DNA of 64,000 bases from Pseudocitrobacter sp913778145 (GCA_035726825.1 JALNTX010000006.1:248001-312000); one strand, 5' to 3'; numbered from the stretch's first letter, positions 33,625-42,159 are shown. A program made the numbers and translations. Notes: a model not told the origin generated them from the sequence alone.

Positions 33625-34815
33625 ATGAAACCATCTTTACGGCGCTCCACCGGTGCGCTGCTGGCGTCGTCGCTCCTGTTGACTATTGGACGTGGCGCAA
33701 CACTTCCTTTTATGACTATCTACCTCACGCGCAAATATGCGATGACGGTCGATACCATCGGCTACGCCATGACTATCGCGTTGACCATCGGCGTTATTTT
33801 TAGCCTTGGCTTTGGCATTCTTGCGGATAAGTTTGATAAGAAACGCTATATGCTGCTGGCGATCGTAGCGTTTATCGTTGGCTTTATTGCCATTCCGCTG
33901 GTGAATAGCGTTACGCTGGTGGTGCTCTTTTTTGCATTGATTAACTGCGCGTATTCCGTATTCTCGACCGTCCTGAAAGCCTGGTTCTCTGATGCCCTTT
34001 CGTCGACGGAAAAGGCGCGGATCTTTTCACTCAACTACACCATTCTTAATATCGGCTGGACGGTCGGGCCGCCGCTTGGCACGCTGCTGGTTATGTACAG
34101 CATCAATCTGCCTTTTCTGCTGGCTGCCGTATGCGCAGCATTGCCGCTGGTGCTGATTCAGCACTACGTACAGCGGCTTCTTGCCAGTGAAAGTGTACAA
34201 ACGCCGGTGGCATGGGATCCGTCGGTACTACTGCATGATAAAGCCCTGTTATGGTTCACGCTTTCAGGACTGCTCGCCTCTTTTGTTGGCGGATCGTTTG
34301 CCTCATGCCTCTCGCAATATGTACTGGCGGTGGCAGACAGCACTTTTGCAGAGAAAGTGATCGCGGTGATCCTGCCGGTGAATGCCGCGATTGTGGTCTC
34401 CCTCCAGTATGCGGTAGGCCGCCGACTCAGCACCACAAACCTGCGCCCGCTCATGACGCTGGGCACCGTTTGCTTTGTGCTGGGGCTGGTCGGGTTTATG
34501 TACTCCGATAACAATCTGCTTTACTGGGGACTCGCGGCGGCGGTATTTACGATTGGCGAAGTTATCTATGCACCCGGTGAATACATGTTGATTGATAACA
34601 TCGCTCCGCCGGGCATGAAAGCCAGCTATTTCTCAGCACAGGCGCTTGGCTGGATGGGCGCAGCGATAAACCCCATGCTCACAGGGCAAATTCTCACGCA
34701 CATGCCGCCTGCGTCGCTGTTCCTGGTTTTAATCGCCGCGATCGTTATCGCCTGGGCGTTAGTGCTGAAAGGCATGAACGCCAGCGGCAGAGGTAAAGCG
34801 CTCACCGCGCTGTAA
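33625..34815 (+). CDS. ydeE: MFS efflux transporter YdeE
   Basis: 396-residue twelve-segment major facilitator matching E. coli YdeE, reported to export dipeptides. It contains SLLLTIGRGATLPFMTIYL (about 16-34), the motif A-like FGILADKFDKKRYMLL and YAPGEYMLIDNIAPPGMKASYFSAQ. It diverges from eamA across a 197-base gap without other genes. In E. coli mgtS follows. I find no mgtS homologue here, and a rhodanese/FtrA pair takes the place. Confidence 0.95.
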   Translation: MKPSLRRSTGALLASSLLLTIGRGATLPFMTIYLTRKYAMTVDTIGYAMTIALTIGVIFSLGFGILADKFDKKRYMLLAIVAFIVGFIAIPLVNSVTLVVLFFALINCAYSVFSTVLKAWFSDALSSTEKARIFSLNYTILNIGWTVGPPLGTLLVMYSINLPFLLAAVCAALPLVLIQHYVQRLLASESVQTPVAWDPSVLLHDKALLWFTLSGLLASFVGGSFASCLSQYVLAVADSTFAEKVIAVILPVNAAIVVSLQYAVGRRLSTTNLRPLMTLGTVCFVLGLVGFMYSDNNLLYWGLAAAVFTIGEVIYAPGEYMLIDNIAPPGMKASYFSAQALGWMGAAINPMLTGQILTHMPPASLFLVLIAAIVIAWALVLKGMNASGRGKALTAL

Positions 34816-34824
34816 GTGGTATGT

Positions 34825-35244
34825 TCAGCGCGCGATTTCCGCGTGCTGAGGCGTACCGGCAAACTCAAATCCCTCATCCTGCCAGCCGGTCATTCCGCCA
34901 ATCATCACTTTCACCGGACGCCCCAGTAACGCCAGTTTCAGCGCAGCCTGGTCGGCACCGTTGCAGTGAGGGCCTGCGCAATAGACCACAAACAGCGTCT
35001 CCTGTGGCCACTGTGCCATTCGCTCTGTGGTAATCTGCCGATGAGGCAAATGAAGCGCGCCGGGAATATGTTGCGCAGCAAACATTTCCGCATTCCCCAC
35101 GGCATGCAGAAGTACAAAATCGACATCATTATCACGCATGGCGGCGTGCACATCGGCACAGTCAGTCTCCACACTTAAACGCTGACGAAAATGGCGTATT
35201 GCTTCTTTGGCTGGGGCCACGGCGAATTCACTTACATAACTCAT
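34825..35244 (-). CDS. Rhodanese-domain sulfurtransferase
   Basis: 139-residue single-domain rhodanese. Active-site cysteine lies in VVYCAGPHCNGADQAAL (about 88-104). The sequence FAAQHIPGALHLPHRQI is the usual rhodanese entry loop and GGMTGWQDEGFEF the C-terminal signature. I use ATG 35244, because AGGAG lies eight bases upstream; a GTG two codons earlier is too close to that site. It diverges from an FtrA-type regulator, which probably controls it. The two stop codons of rhodanese and ydeE are nine bases apart and convergent. Confidence 0.9.
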   Translation of the reverse strand: MSYVSEFAVAPAKEAIRHFRQRLSVETDCADVHAAMRDNDVDFVLLHAVGNAEMFAAQHIPGALHLPHRQITTERMAQWPQETLFVVYCAGPHCNGADQAALKLALLGRPVKVMIGGMTGWQDEGFEFAGTPQHAEIAR

Positions 35245-35368
35245 AGTCACATCTCCTGGTCTGTGTTAACACTATGTTGTAACCGCGTCTGCGGGATCCA
35301 CTAACGCGAGTATAAACATGGCATTACCCTTTAAGCCGCCCACATTTCTGACAGAAAACGGTCAAAAT

Positions 35369-36340
35369 ATGACAATCTCTCACTCCCCGCTGGTGGTGGT
35401 GCTGGCCTACGATGGGCTGTGTACATTTGAATTCGGCGTAGCGGTGGAATTTTTTGGCCTCCCGCGCCCCGAGATGGATGAAGGCTGGTATCGGTTTGCC
35501 GTTGCCGCCGTCGATGAAGGCGAAATGCGCGCCCTCGGCGGTATTCGTCTGATGACGGACGGCGGGTTGAATCTTTTAAGCGTCGCAGACACCATCGTTG
35601 TGCCCGGCTGGCGCGGCGCGGAAATGCCGGTGCCAGACATGCTGTGTGAAGCATTGCGTCAGGCTCATGCCCGAGGATGCCGAATTATGTCTATTTGCTC
35701 CGGCGTTTTTGTACTGGCGGCGGCAGGCCTGTTGGACGGTAAAAAAGCCACGACCCACTGGCGTTACACTGAGAGGCTTCAGCATTGTTATCCCGCTATC
35801 AGTGTAGTAGAAGATGTGCTGTATCTGGAACAGGATAACGTCATGACTTCAACAGGAAGCGCAGCGGGGATTGATCTCTGTTTGCACGTCGTGCGGCTCG
35901 ATTTCGGCCTCGATGCTGCAAATATCGTTGCGCGTCGTTTAGTGGTACAGCCTCATCGCGACGGCGCGCAAAAACAGCAGATTGAGCGACCAGTCGCGCG
36001 CGATCGCGAAAGCCTGCGGTTAGGCTCACTATTTGATTATCTGCACCAGAATATTGCTGAAAACCATACGGTGGCCTCGCTGGCGAAGCGTATGGAGATG
36101 AGTGAACGTACGTTTTTACGCCGGTTTCAGGAAGCCACGGGAAAGACACCCGCTCGCTGGCTCCTGGACGAACGCCTAAGCCAGGCGCAGCACTATCTGG
36201 TCACTACACGAATTAATATGGAAAGCGTGGCTGAGCGTGTTGGTTTTGCCAATGGGAAAACTCTTCGTCGCCACTTTCAACGATATCTGGCAAGTAGCCC
36301 TCTCGCGTGGCGAAAAAAATTCTCGCCCCATCGTGAATAA
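35369..36340 (+). CDS. ftrA: FtrA-type AraC/DJ-1 transcription regulator
   Basis: 323-residue regulator with an N-terminal DJ-1/PfpI-like domain (about 8-180; cysteine elbow RIMSICSGVFVLAAAG) and a C-terminal AraC helix-turn-helix pair (about 215-315; VASLAKRMEMSERTFLRRFQ and SVAERVGFANGKTLRRHFQR). It matches FtrA of Klebsiella and related genera. The start is uncertain: ATG 35369 gives the usual FtrA length, while ATG 35318 would add 17 residues; neither has a strong ribosome site. It diverges from the rhodanese gene, its likely target. Confidence 0.87.
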   Translation: MTISHSPLVVVLAYDGLCTFEFGVAVEFFGLPRPEMDEGWYRFAVAAVDEGEMRALGGIRLMTDGGLNLLSVADTIVVPGWRGAEMPVPDMLCEALRQAHARGCRIMSICSGVFVLAAAGLLDGKKATTHWRYTERLQHCYPAISVVEDVLYLEQDNVMTSTGSAAGIDLCLHVVRLDFGLDAANIVARRLVVQPHRDGAQKQQIERPVARDRESLRLGSLFDYLHQNIAENHTVASLAKRMEMSERTFLRRFQEATGKTPARWLLDERLSQAQHYLVTTRINMESVAERVGFANGKTLRRHFQRYLASSPLAWRKKFSPHRE

Positions 36341-36352
36341 GCTTTTTCAGGC

Positions 36353-36380
36353 AAAAAAAAACCGTCAGATAACTGACGGT
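36353..36380 (-). terminator. Intrinsic terminator for leftward transcription (small ORF at 36.5 kb)
   Basis: Perfect stem ACCGTCAG/CTGACGGT with loop ATAA. On the minus strand it is followed by a run of eight T. It lies between the ftrA stop and the small minus-strand ORF, so it ends the latter's transcript. Confidence 0.75.
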
Positions 36381-36493
36381 AAAATGCTTGCATGGATAGA
36401 TCTGTGTTTTTGGTTAGTACAGTCATTCGTAGACATCCGTGGTCAAGACGACTGTTGCTAAAATCATCCTATCACCGGCTTCCTCAATGAAAG

Positions 36494-36664
36494 CTAAACG
36501 ACAAATACGTCATTCAGCGTATTTGTTTTCCAGCCCTTTTTGCTTTTACAGCAGGCTGTGCGATCCGCCCACATTCTGCCCGAACGCGATTCCTGTAAAT
36601 TTTGATTTTCAGGCGTATTTGACCAGGTGACACTACGGCGAATCTTACGCATATTCTTTTTCAT
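36494..36664 (-). CDS. Small basic protein of 56 residues, unrecognised
   Basis: Minus-strand ORF from ATG 36664, behind a strong GGAGGGGAG site, to TAG 36494. It is missed by usual length cut-offs. The product is arginine/lysine-rich (MKKNMRKIRRSVTWSNTPEN at the start) with a CC pair at 38-39 and no membrane segment or signal peptide. The last codons include a 9-bp inverted repeat ACAAATACG/CGTATTTGT (36501-36526). A minus-strand terminator follows at 36353-36380. I do not recognise the family. Strong ribosome site plus terminator argue for real expression, but the transcript could also be a regulatory RNA. Confidence 0.5.
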   Translation of the reverse strand: MKKNMRKIRRSVTWSNTPENQNLQESRSGRMWADRTACCKSKKGWKTNTLNDVFVV

Positions 36665-36839
36665 ACTCCCCTCCGGCAGATTGTCGAAATTTAATCCGTT
36701 AACTCAACAAGTTACAAATCAATAGTAGCAGTTTGAATGGCGATTTATTTCAATAAATGCGCTTATTTGTAAAGACGGCGTGAGGAAATGCACGAATGCT
36801 AAATACATAGTTATCGACATCCGACACCTACTGATTATG

Positions 36840-36961
36840 TCAGCTTGTCGTAAAATTCATCTTGCGTAAGATGACCTGCGTTATCGTCCTTCAGGACTGA
36901 TGACGAGAATGCATAATTCATTGTCAGATTTAGCCCGCCTTCCCCTGTGCGGGCTTTTTTT
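36840..36961 (+). ncRNA. Candidate small regulatory RNA with intrinsic terminator
   Basis: No plus-strand gene lies between ftrA (ends 36340) and a textbook terminator AGCCCGC/GCGGGCT plus TTTTTT (36932-36961). Upstream of that lie a perfect hairpin TCATCTT-GCGT-AAGATGA (36857-36874) and a second one GTCC-TTCA-GGAC (36886-36897). The 5' end is not marked by a clear promoter and is set only approximately. I do not recognise it as a named sRNA. Confidence 0.45.
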
Positions 36962-37003
36962 CGTGTACTCATCACAAAAACAGACATCAACAATAAAAAA
37001 CAT

Positions 37004-37030
37004 TTGATACCCGAACAGATAAATTATAAT
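37004..37030 (+). promoter_or_regulatory. Promoter of the orphan nqrE-like gene
   Basis: TTGATA (37004-37009) and a perfect TATAAT (37025-37030), spacer 15 bases, 30 bases before the GTG start and after the strong terminator at 36961. Confidence 0.5.
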
Positions 37031-37060
37031 GCGGATGAATAACACTACAGGGAGGTTGTC

Positions 37061-37660
37061 GTGTTCGAAGCCCATTTAAATATTTTTATCAGAGCGGTGT
37101 TTGTTGAAAACATGGCTCTCAATTTCTTTTTAGGTATGTGCACGTTCCTGGCGATTTCTAAAAAGATCGATATTGCCTTTCGGCTTGGCCTTACGGTTAC
37201 AGCCCTGCTTACCGTGGCGACGCCCATCAACAATCTGATTTACACCCATCTGCTGCGAGAGAACGCGCTGATAGAGGGTGTGGATCTGAGTTTTCTTGAT
37301 TTCATCACCTTTATTGGCGTTCTGGCGGCACTGGTCCAGATTCTGGAAATGGTACTGGATCGCTTTCTGCCTGCCTTGCATCACACACTTGGGGCATTCC
37401 TGCCGCTGTTGACCATTCATTGCGCGATCTTCGGGGCGACAATTTTTATGGTACAGCGTGAGTATACATTCGGGGAGTCCATCACTTACGGCGCCGGATG
37501 TGGCCTTGGCTGGATGCTGGCACTGGTGGCGCTGGCGGGCATTCGCGAGAAGCTGAAATACGCCAGTATGCCGAAAGGCCTGCGAGGGTTGGGCAGTGTG
37601 TTTATTACTGCCGGGTTGATGTCGCTGGGGTTTATGTCGTTTTCGGGGATATCGCTTTAG
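37061..37660 (+). CDS. Orphan NqrE-like membrane subunit
   Basis: 199-residue, six-segment membrane protein that matches NqrE of Na+-translocating NADH:quinone reductase along its whole length: VENMALNFFLGMCTFLAIS, EGVDLSFLDFITFIGVLAAL and GLRGLGSVFITAGLMSLGFM. The two cysteines that ligand the intramembrane iron centre in NqrE are present (Cys27 and Cys121). Full Nqr needs NqrA-F, but no other nqr or rnf gene lies here. It starts at GTG 37061 with GGGAGG upstream and has its own promoter. It may pair with Rnf or Nqr subunits encoded elsewhere, or work alone. Function is unknown. Confidence 0.88.
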   Translation: MFEAHLNIFIRAVFVENMALNFFLGMCTFLAISKKIDIAFRLGLTVTALLTVATPINNLIYTHLLRENALIEGVDLSFLDFITFIGVLAALVQILEMVLDRFLPALHHTLGAFLPLLTIHCAIFGATIFMVQREYTFGESITYGAGCGLGWMLALVALAGIREKLKYASMPKGLRGLGSVFITAGLMSLGFMSFSGISL

Positions 37661-37670
37661 GCGAAACTAT

Positions 37671-37778
37671 CCCCCTCACCCTAACCCTCTCCCACAGGGA
37701 GAGGGGACCGATAGTGCCAATCTTAGGGTAAGTGCGGTTTACTCCCTCTCCCTCTGGGAGAGGGCCGGGGTGAGGGTC
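37671..37778. repeat. CCCTCTCCC palindromic repeat element, inverted copy of 62203-62308
   Basis: About 107 bases with two hairpins: CCCTCTCCC/GGGAGAGGG at each side, flanked by CCCTCACCCTAA and CCGGGGTGAGGG. It equals the reverse complement of the element after osmV with scattered changes in the centre. It lies between the convergent nqrE-like and dcp genes and may end transcription in both directions. Confidence 0.88.
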
Positions 37779-37782
37779 CGTC

Positions 37783-39828
37783 CTACTCACTCAACCCACG
37801 ATTCCTCAGCATCGGCTCAATCAGTGGATCGTGCCCGCGCCAGTCGCGGTACAGCGCCTCTAAATCGCTGCTGTTGCCGCGCGATAAGATGGCCTGGCGG
37901 AAACGTTCGCCGTTCTCGCGGTTTAAACCGCCCTGCTCTTCAAACCAAAGATAGCCGTCATCGGCCAGCATTTGTGTCCATAAATAGGCGTAATAGCCCG
38001 CTGCGTAGCCTCCGCCAAAAATATGGGCAAAATAGCTGCTACGGTAACGTGGTGGCACCGCGGCGAGATCCAGATTTTCCTGCTGTAAGACCTGCGCTTC
38101 AAATTGCGCCACGCTTTGTGGGATCGCCTGCGACGTCACCGTATGCCAGTTCATGTCCAGCAACGCCGCGCTGAGCAGTTCCGTCATGTCATAGCCTTTG
38201 TTGAATTTTGCGGCGCGGAATACGCTGTCGCGCAGGGCCTCCGGCATCGGTTCACCGGTTAGGTGATGACGGGCATAGTGGGCAAACACCGCCGGGTGAC
38301 TGGCCCAGTGTTCGTTGATTTGCGAAGGAAACTCGACGAAATCTCGCGGCGTACTGGTACCGGAAAGTGTGGCATAACGTTGGCTGGCAAACAGGCCGTG
38401 TAGCGCGTGACCGAATTCGTGGAAAAGCGTAATAACGTCATCCCAGGAAAGCAGCGCACAGTTTCCCGCGGCCGGTTTCGGGTAATTGCAGACGTTATAA
38501 ATCACCGGGCGCGTATTCAGCAGCGTGGATTGTTGAACGAAGTTATCCATCCATGCCCCGCCGCTTTTACTGTCACGTGCGAAGAAATCACCATAAAACA
38601 GCGCCATTCCTTCACCATTTTCGGCAAAAATCTCCCATACGCGAACATCGGGATGATAAACGGGGATATCAAAGCGTTCGACGAAGCGAATGCCGAACAG
38701 CTGGCTGGCCGCCCAGAACACACCATCAATCAGCACACGGTCGAGTGCAAAATAGGGTTTGATCTGCGCTTCATCAATCGCGTATTTTTCGCGGCGAACC
38801 TGTTCAGCGTAATAGAGCCAGTCCCAGGCTTGCGCCGCAAACGGCGCGGGCTGGGAATCAATAATTTGCTGAATATCCGCCAGTTCTCGCTCGGCGCGCG
38901 CCCTGGCTGCGGGGGCGATTTCGCGCATAAAATGCAGCGCAGCGTCCGGCGTTTTCGCCATCTGATCGGCCATACTCCAGCTGGCGTAATCCGCAAAATC
39001 TAACAGGGCCGCCTGTTTTGCGCGAATATCGACCAACTTCAACACCAGCTCGCGCGTGTCGTTTTCATCGCCCTTTTCCGTGCGTGACCATGCTGCTTTA
39101 AACAGATTTTCACGCGTATGCCTGTCGCGCAAAGACGCCAGGAACGGCTGTTGGGTCGTATTCAACAGGGGAAGCAACCAGCTGTTATGCAGCCCGCGCT
39201 CCTGTGCCGCGACCGATGCGGCGGCTAACTCTTCTGCGCTCAGACCATCAAGCTCAGTCGCGTCCTCAACGATCAGCCCCCCTGCTTTGGTCGCGGCCAA
39301 CAACCGCTGATGAAACTGGCTGCTGAGGGTGGCACACTGGGTATTCAATGCTTTTAACTGCGATTTTTTATCCGCATCAAGCATCGCGCCTGCCAGAATA
39401 AAACGTTGATAGATAACGTCCACCAGGCGGCGTGACTCCGCATCTAAAGACGAATTTTCACGTACCAGCCACACTGCCTCTACGCGTTTAAACAGTGCAT
39501 CATTGAGGTAGATATCGTTTGAAAGCTCGGCCAATTCAGCCGAAAACTCTTCATCAAGACGCTGGATCTCGTCGTTGGTATGTGCAGCAGCCATCGCAAA
39601 GAAAACGCTGGTCACGCGGGTCAGTAATTCGCCACTTTTCTCCAGCGCAATAAACGTATTTTCAAAGTTCGCCGGTTCAGGGTTCTGTGCGATGCGGCCA
39701 ATCTCCTCGCGTTTGCGCTTCACGGCTTCGTTAAACGCCGGGCGGTAGTCGCTGTCGCTGATCATATGAAACGGGGGCGCCTGATACGGCAGCGTACTGG
39801 CGGCAAAGAATGGATTAGTGACCAACAT
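37783..39828 (-). CDS. dcp: Peptidyl-dipeptidase Dcp
   Basis: Zinc M3-family metallopeptidase that removes C-terminal dipeptides. The 681 residues equal the E. coli length. The zinc site HEFGH lies in VITLFHEFGHALHGLF, with the third-ligand region FVEFPSQINEHWASHPAVF. FARDSKSGGAWMDNF and YRSSYFAHIFGGGYAAGYYA are also conserved. ATG 39828 follows AAGGAG; an upstream frame extension of 19 codons is rejected. It diverges from ydfG as in E. coli. Confidence 0.97.
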   Translation of the reverse strand: MLVTNPFFAASTLPYQAPPFHMISDSDYRPAFNEAVKRKREEIGRIAQNPEPANFENTFIALEKSGELLTRVTSVFFAMAAAHTNDEIQRLDEEFSAELAELSNDIYLNDALFKRVEAVWLVRENSSLDAESRRLVDVIYQRFILAGAMLDADKKSQLKALNTQCATLSSQFHQRLLAATKAGGLIVEDATELDGLSAEELAAASVAAQERGLHNSWLLPLLNTTQQPFLASLRDRHTRENLFKAAWSRTEKGDENDTRELVLKLVDIRAKQAALLDFADYASWSMADQMAKTPDAALHFMREIAPAARARAERELADIQQIIDSQPAPFAAQAWDWLYYAEQVRREKYAIDEAQIKPYFALDRVLIDGVFWAASQLFGIRFVERFDIPVYHPDVRVWEIFAENGEGMALFYGDFFARDSKSGGAWMDNFVQQSTLLNTRPVIYNVCNYPKPAAGNCALLSWDDVITLFHEFGHALHGLFASQRYATLSGTSTPRDFVEFPSQINEHWASHPAVFAHYARHHLTGEPMPEALRDSVFRAAKFNKGYDMTELLSAALLDMNWHTVTSQAIPQSVAQFEAQVLQQENLDLAAVPPRYRSSYFAHIFGGGYAAGYYAYLWTQMLADDGYLWFEEQGGLNRENGERFRQAILSRGNSSDLEALYRDWRGHDPLIEPMLRNRGLSE

Positions 39829-39952
39829 GTTCGACTCCTTGAGATAACGTTCCCATAGAGTAGGCAACCCCTGGAAAGACCGCAATCACTTCCCGCGATG
39901 GAAAAGAGCGTGCTATCGTAATAACACACAAAAAGCGTTGAGGAACAGAGAG

Positions 39953-40702
39953 ATGATCATACTGGTTACCGGGGCAACGGCAGGTTTTGGTGAAAGCATT
40001 ACGCGTCGTTTTGTCGCCAATGGACACAAAGTGATTGCTACAGGCCGCCGTCAGGAGCGCCTGCAGGTGTTAAAAGAGGAACTCGGCGACAGCGTGTTGA
40101 CCGTGCAGTTAGACGTACGCAACCGCGCCGCCATTGAAGAAGCGCTCAGCCAGTTGCCCGAGCAATGGCAGGCGATTGATATTCTGGTGAACAACGCCGG
40201 GCTGGCGCTGGGCATGGAACCCGCACACAAAGCCAGCGTCGAAGACTGGGAAAACATGATCGACACCAATAACAAAGGCCTGGTGTACATGACCCGCGCC
40301 GTGCTGCCGGGAATGGTCGAGCGCAATCGCGGCCATATTATCAATATTGGTTCAACCGCCGGAAGCTGGCCCTATGCAGGCGGCAACGTTTATGGCGCAA
40401 CCAAGGCATTCGTGCGTCAGTTCAGCCTGAATTTACGTACCGATCTGCACGGTACTGCCGTTCGTGTAACCGATATCGAACCGGGCCTGGTCGGCGGTAC
40501 CGAGTTCTCCAATGTGCGTTTCAAAGGTGACGATGCGAAAGCAGGTAAAACCTATGAAAACACGAATGCACTGACGCCAGAAGATGTGACCGAAGCGGTT
40601 TGGTGGGTGGCGACGTTGCCAAAACACGTCAACATCAACACCGTTGAAATGATGCCGGTTAGCCAGACTTACGCAGGCCTGAGCGTTCACCGCCAAAATT
40701 GA
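39953..40702 (+). CDS. ydfG: 3-hydroxy acid dehydrogenase YdfG (SDR)
   Basis: 249-residue NADP-dependent short-chain dehydrogenase that oxidises L-allo-threonine, serine and 3-hydroxy acids, and reduces malonic semialdehyde. The nucleotide motif VTGATAGFGES (4-14), NNAGLALGMEP, and the catalytic Ser, Tyr and Lys in INIGSTAGSWPYAGGNVYGA and TKAF are all present. I use ATG 39953 (MIILVTG), the E. coli start, behind AGAGAG. Confidence 0.97.
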   Translation: MIILVTGATAGFGESITRRFVANGHKVIATGRRQERLQVLKEELGDSVLTVQLDVRNRAAIEEALSQLPEQWQAIDILVNNAGLALGMEPAHKASVEDWENMIDTNNKGLVYMTRAVLPGMVERNRGHIINIGSTAGSWPYAGGNVYGATKAFVRQFSLNLRTDLHGTAVRVTDIEPGLVGGTEFSNVRFKGDDAKAGKTYENTNALTPEDVTEAVWWVATLPKHVNINTVEMMPVSQTYAGLSVHRQN

Positions 40703-40795
40703 TGTTTTTAGCCCTGCCCGACGCCCGTCGGGTATGGGCGCAGCAGCAAAAAAAGCGTAAAATGGAGGCCAAAATTAGCGAATAAGAATGAGTCA

Positions 40796-41482
40796 ATGGC
40801 CGCCGAAACACAACTGAACCCGACACAACCCGTCAATCAGCAAATTTATCGCATTTTACGCCGCGATATCGTGCATTGTTTGATTCCCCCAGGTACGCCA
40901 CTTTCTGAAAAAGAAGTGTCAATGCGCTTTGAGGTGTCACGTCAGCCGGTTCGCGAAGCGTTTATTAAACTGGCGGAAAATGGCCTGATTCAAATTCGCC
41001 CTCAGCGCGGCAGCTATGTGAACAAAATATCACTGTCGCAGGTACGTAACGGCTGTTTTGTCCGTCAGGCAATTGAGTGTGCGGTGGCGCGTCGGGCGGC
41101 GACCATGATCACCGATAAACAGCTCTATCAGCTGGAACAAAATCTACATCAACAGCGTATTGCCATCGACAGGCTCCAGCACAATGACTTTTTCCAGCTT
41201 GATGATGAATTCCATCAGCTGTTATCACTGATTGCCGATTGTCAGCTGGCATGGGATACCATCGAAAATATTAAAGCGGCGATCGACCGCGTACGCTATA
41301 TGAGCCTCGACCACGTTTCTTCCCCGGATATGCTGCTGGCGCAGCATCACGATATATTCCATGCACTGGAAAAGCGCGATCCGGATTTAGTGGAAAAAGC
41401 AATGACGCAGCATTTGCAGGAAATTAGTGAATCTGTGCAGTTAATTCGACAGGAAAAACTCGACTGGTTCAGCGAAGAGTGA
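40796..41482 (+). CDS. rspR: GntR/FadR-type regulator RspR (YdfH)
   Basis: 228-residue regulator with an N-terminal winged helix-turn-helix (SEKEVSMRFEVSRQPVREAF, about 39-58) and a C-terminal FCD ligand domain with conserved Asp/His metal residues. E. coli RspR (YdfH) represses rspAB and is tied to mannonate use. Here the likely targets are ydfI and the rspA-uxaC-transporter operon 6 to 8 kb away. It keeps the E. coli position after ydfG. Confidence 0.95.
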   Translation: MAAETQLNPTQPVNQQIYRILRRDIVHCLIPPGTPLSEKEVSMRFEVSRQPVREAFIKLAENGLIQIRPQRGSYVNKISLSQVRNGCFVRQAIECAVARRAATMITDKQLYQLEQNLHQQRIAIDRLQHNDFFQLDDEFHQLLSLIADCQLAWDTIENIKAAIDRVRYMSLDHVSSPDMLLAQHHDIFHALEKRDPDLVEKAMTQHLQEISESVQLIRQEKLDWFSEE

Positions 41483-41487
41483 CAGAA

Positions 41488-41514
41488 AGCCTTCACACAG
41501 GGGTGAAGGCTTTT
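41488..41514. terminator. Bidirectional terminator between rspR and the usp gene
   Basis: Perfect 9-bp stem AGCCTTCAC/GTGAAGGCT followed by TTTT rightward and preceded by GAAA leftward. It lies between two convergent genes. Confidence 0.8.
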
Positions 41515-41521
41515 ATGTTGT

Positions 41522-41956
41522 TCAGGACTCTCTGACGACCATGGTCGGTATCGCGGCATGACGCAGAATCGACTCAGCATTGGAACCCAGCAAGTGGGTT
41601 GTGCCGCCAGGGCTACGTGAGCCAATAACAATGGCATCGTAACCTTCCGTTTTGCTCATCGCGATAATCTCATCACGAATATTGCCAAACCGCACTTCGG
41701 TACGCAGCCGTGAGGCGGGAATATCCAGCATCCTCATCAAACGCTTCATTTTTATTTCCGACTCGTTCGACATAAACGCATTAAACTTTTTGATGTCAGA
41801 GGCAAACCCACGTAATAGCGAACGACTGCTGTTGGGGAGAACATTGACCAACGTGATCTCCCCTTCTTCACCCGCCAGCCAGGCCGCGTGACGCAACGCT
41901 TTGTCGCTTAAATCCATTTCAAAAACATCTACAGGCATCAATATTTTTTTGTACAT
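41522..41956 (-). CDS. Universal stress protein, UspG-like
   Basis: 144-residue UspA-superfamily protein starting MYKKILMPVDVFEMDLSDKA, very close to E. coli UspG. The ATP-binding motif G-x2-G-x9-G-S/T reads IGSRSPGGTTHLLGSNAES near the C-terminus, so it probably binds ATP. The ATG at 41956 has GGAGAT nine bases upstream. In E. coli no usp gene lies between rspR and ydfZ, so this is an insertion or a family paralogue. It shares its upstream region with the FNR-type ydfZ promoter. Confidence 0.9.
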   Translation of the reverse strand: MYKKILMPVDVFEMDLSDKALRHAAWLAGEEGEITLVNVLPNSSRSLLRGFASDIKKFNAFMSNESEIKMKRLMRMLDIPASRLRTEVRFGNIRDEIIAMSKTEGYDAIVIGSRSPGGTTHLLGSNAESILRHAAIPTMVVRES

Positions 41957-42145
41957 AGCCCGATCTCCTTATTCCAGAGGAACTTGATTGCTGCAAAGTA
42001 ACAATGCCACATTTAAACTAAACAAATCTATAATGATTTCATTGTTAAACTATTCACTTTTGCAAATATTCGTCCATTCCTTCAGTTACAATCATTTAAC
42101 CTGTAGATATGTATACGTCCGCCTTGCTATAAAAAAATCGTGTAA

Positions 42146-42159
42146 TTGATCAAAAACAA
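42146..42159 (+). promoter_or_regulatory. FNR site of the ydfZ promoter
   Basis: TTGATCAAAAACAA fits the FNR consensus TTGAT-N4-ATCAA at nine of ten positions. A TATATA -10 box lies at 42185-42190. The site would be centred about 41.5 bases before a start near 42194, the class II activation position. E. coli ydfZ is known to be induced by FNR. Confidence 0.65.

Noticed and set aside
36893..36910. CTGATGACGAGA, resembling the hammerhead ribozyme core CUGAUGA...GA
   Set aside because: No stem II followed by GAAA and no flanking stems I and III can be drawn. The match is by chance within the candidate sRNA.
36929..37060. Terminator at 36932-36961 as a riboswitch or attenuator for the nqrE-like gene
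   Set aside because: A TATAAT promoter lies between the terminator and the gene, so the gene does not depend on read-through.
37671..37778. CRISPR-like repeats (CCCTCTCCC units)
   Set aside because: There are only two palindromes per element with no equal-length unique spacers and no cas genes. They are dispersed palindromic repeats.
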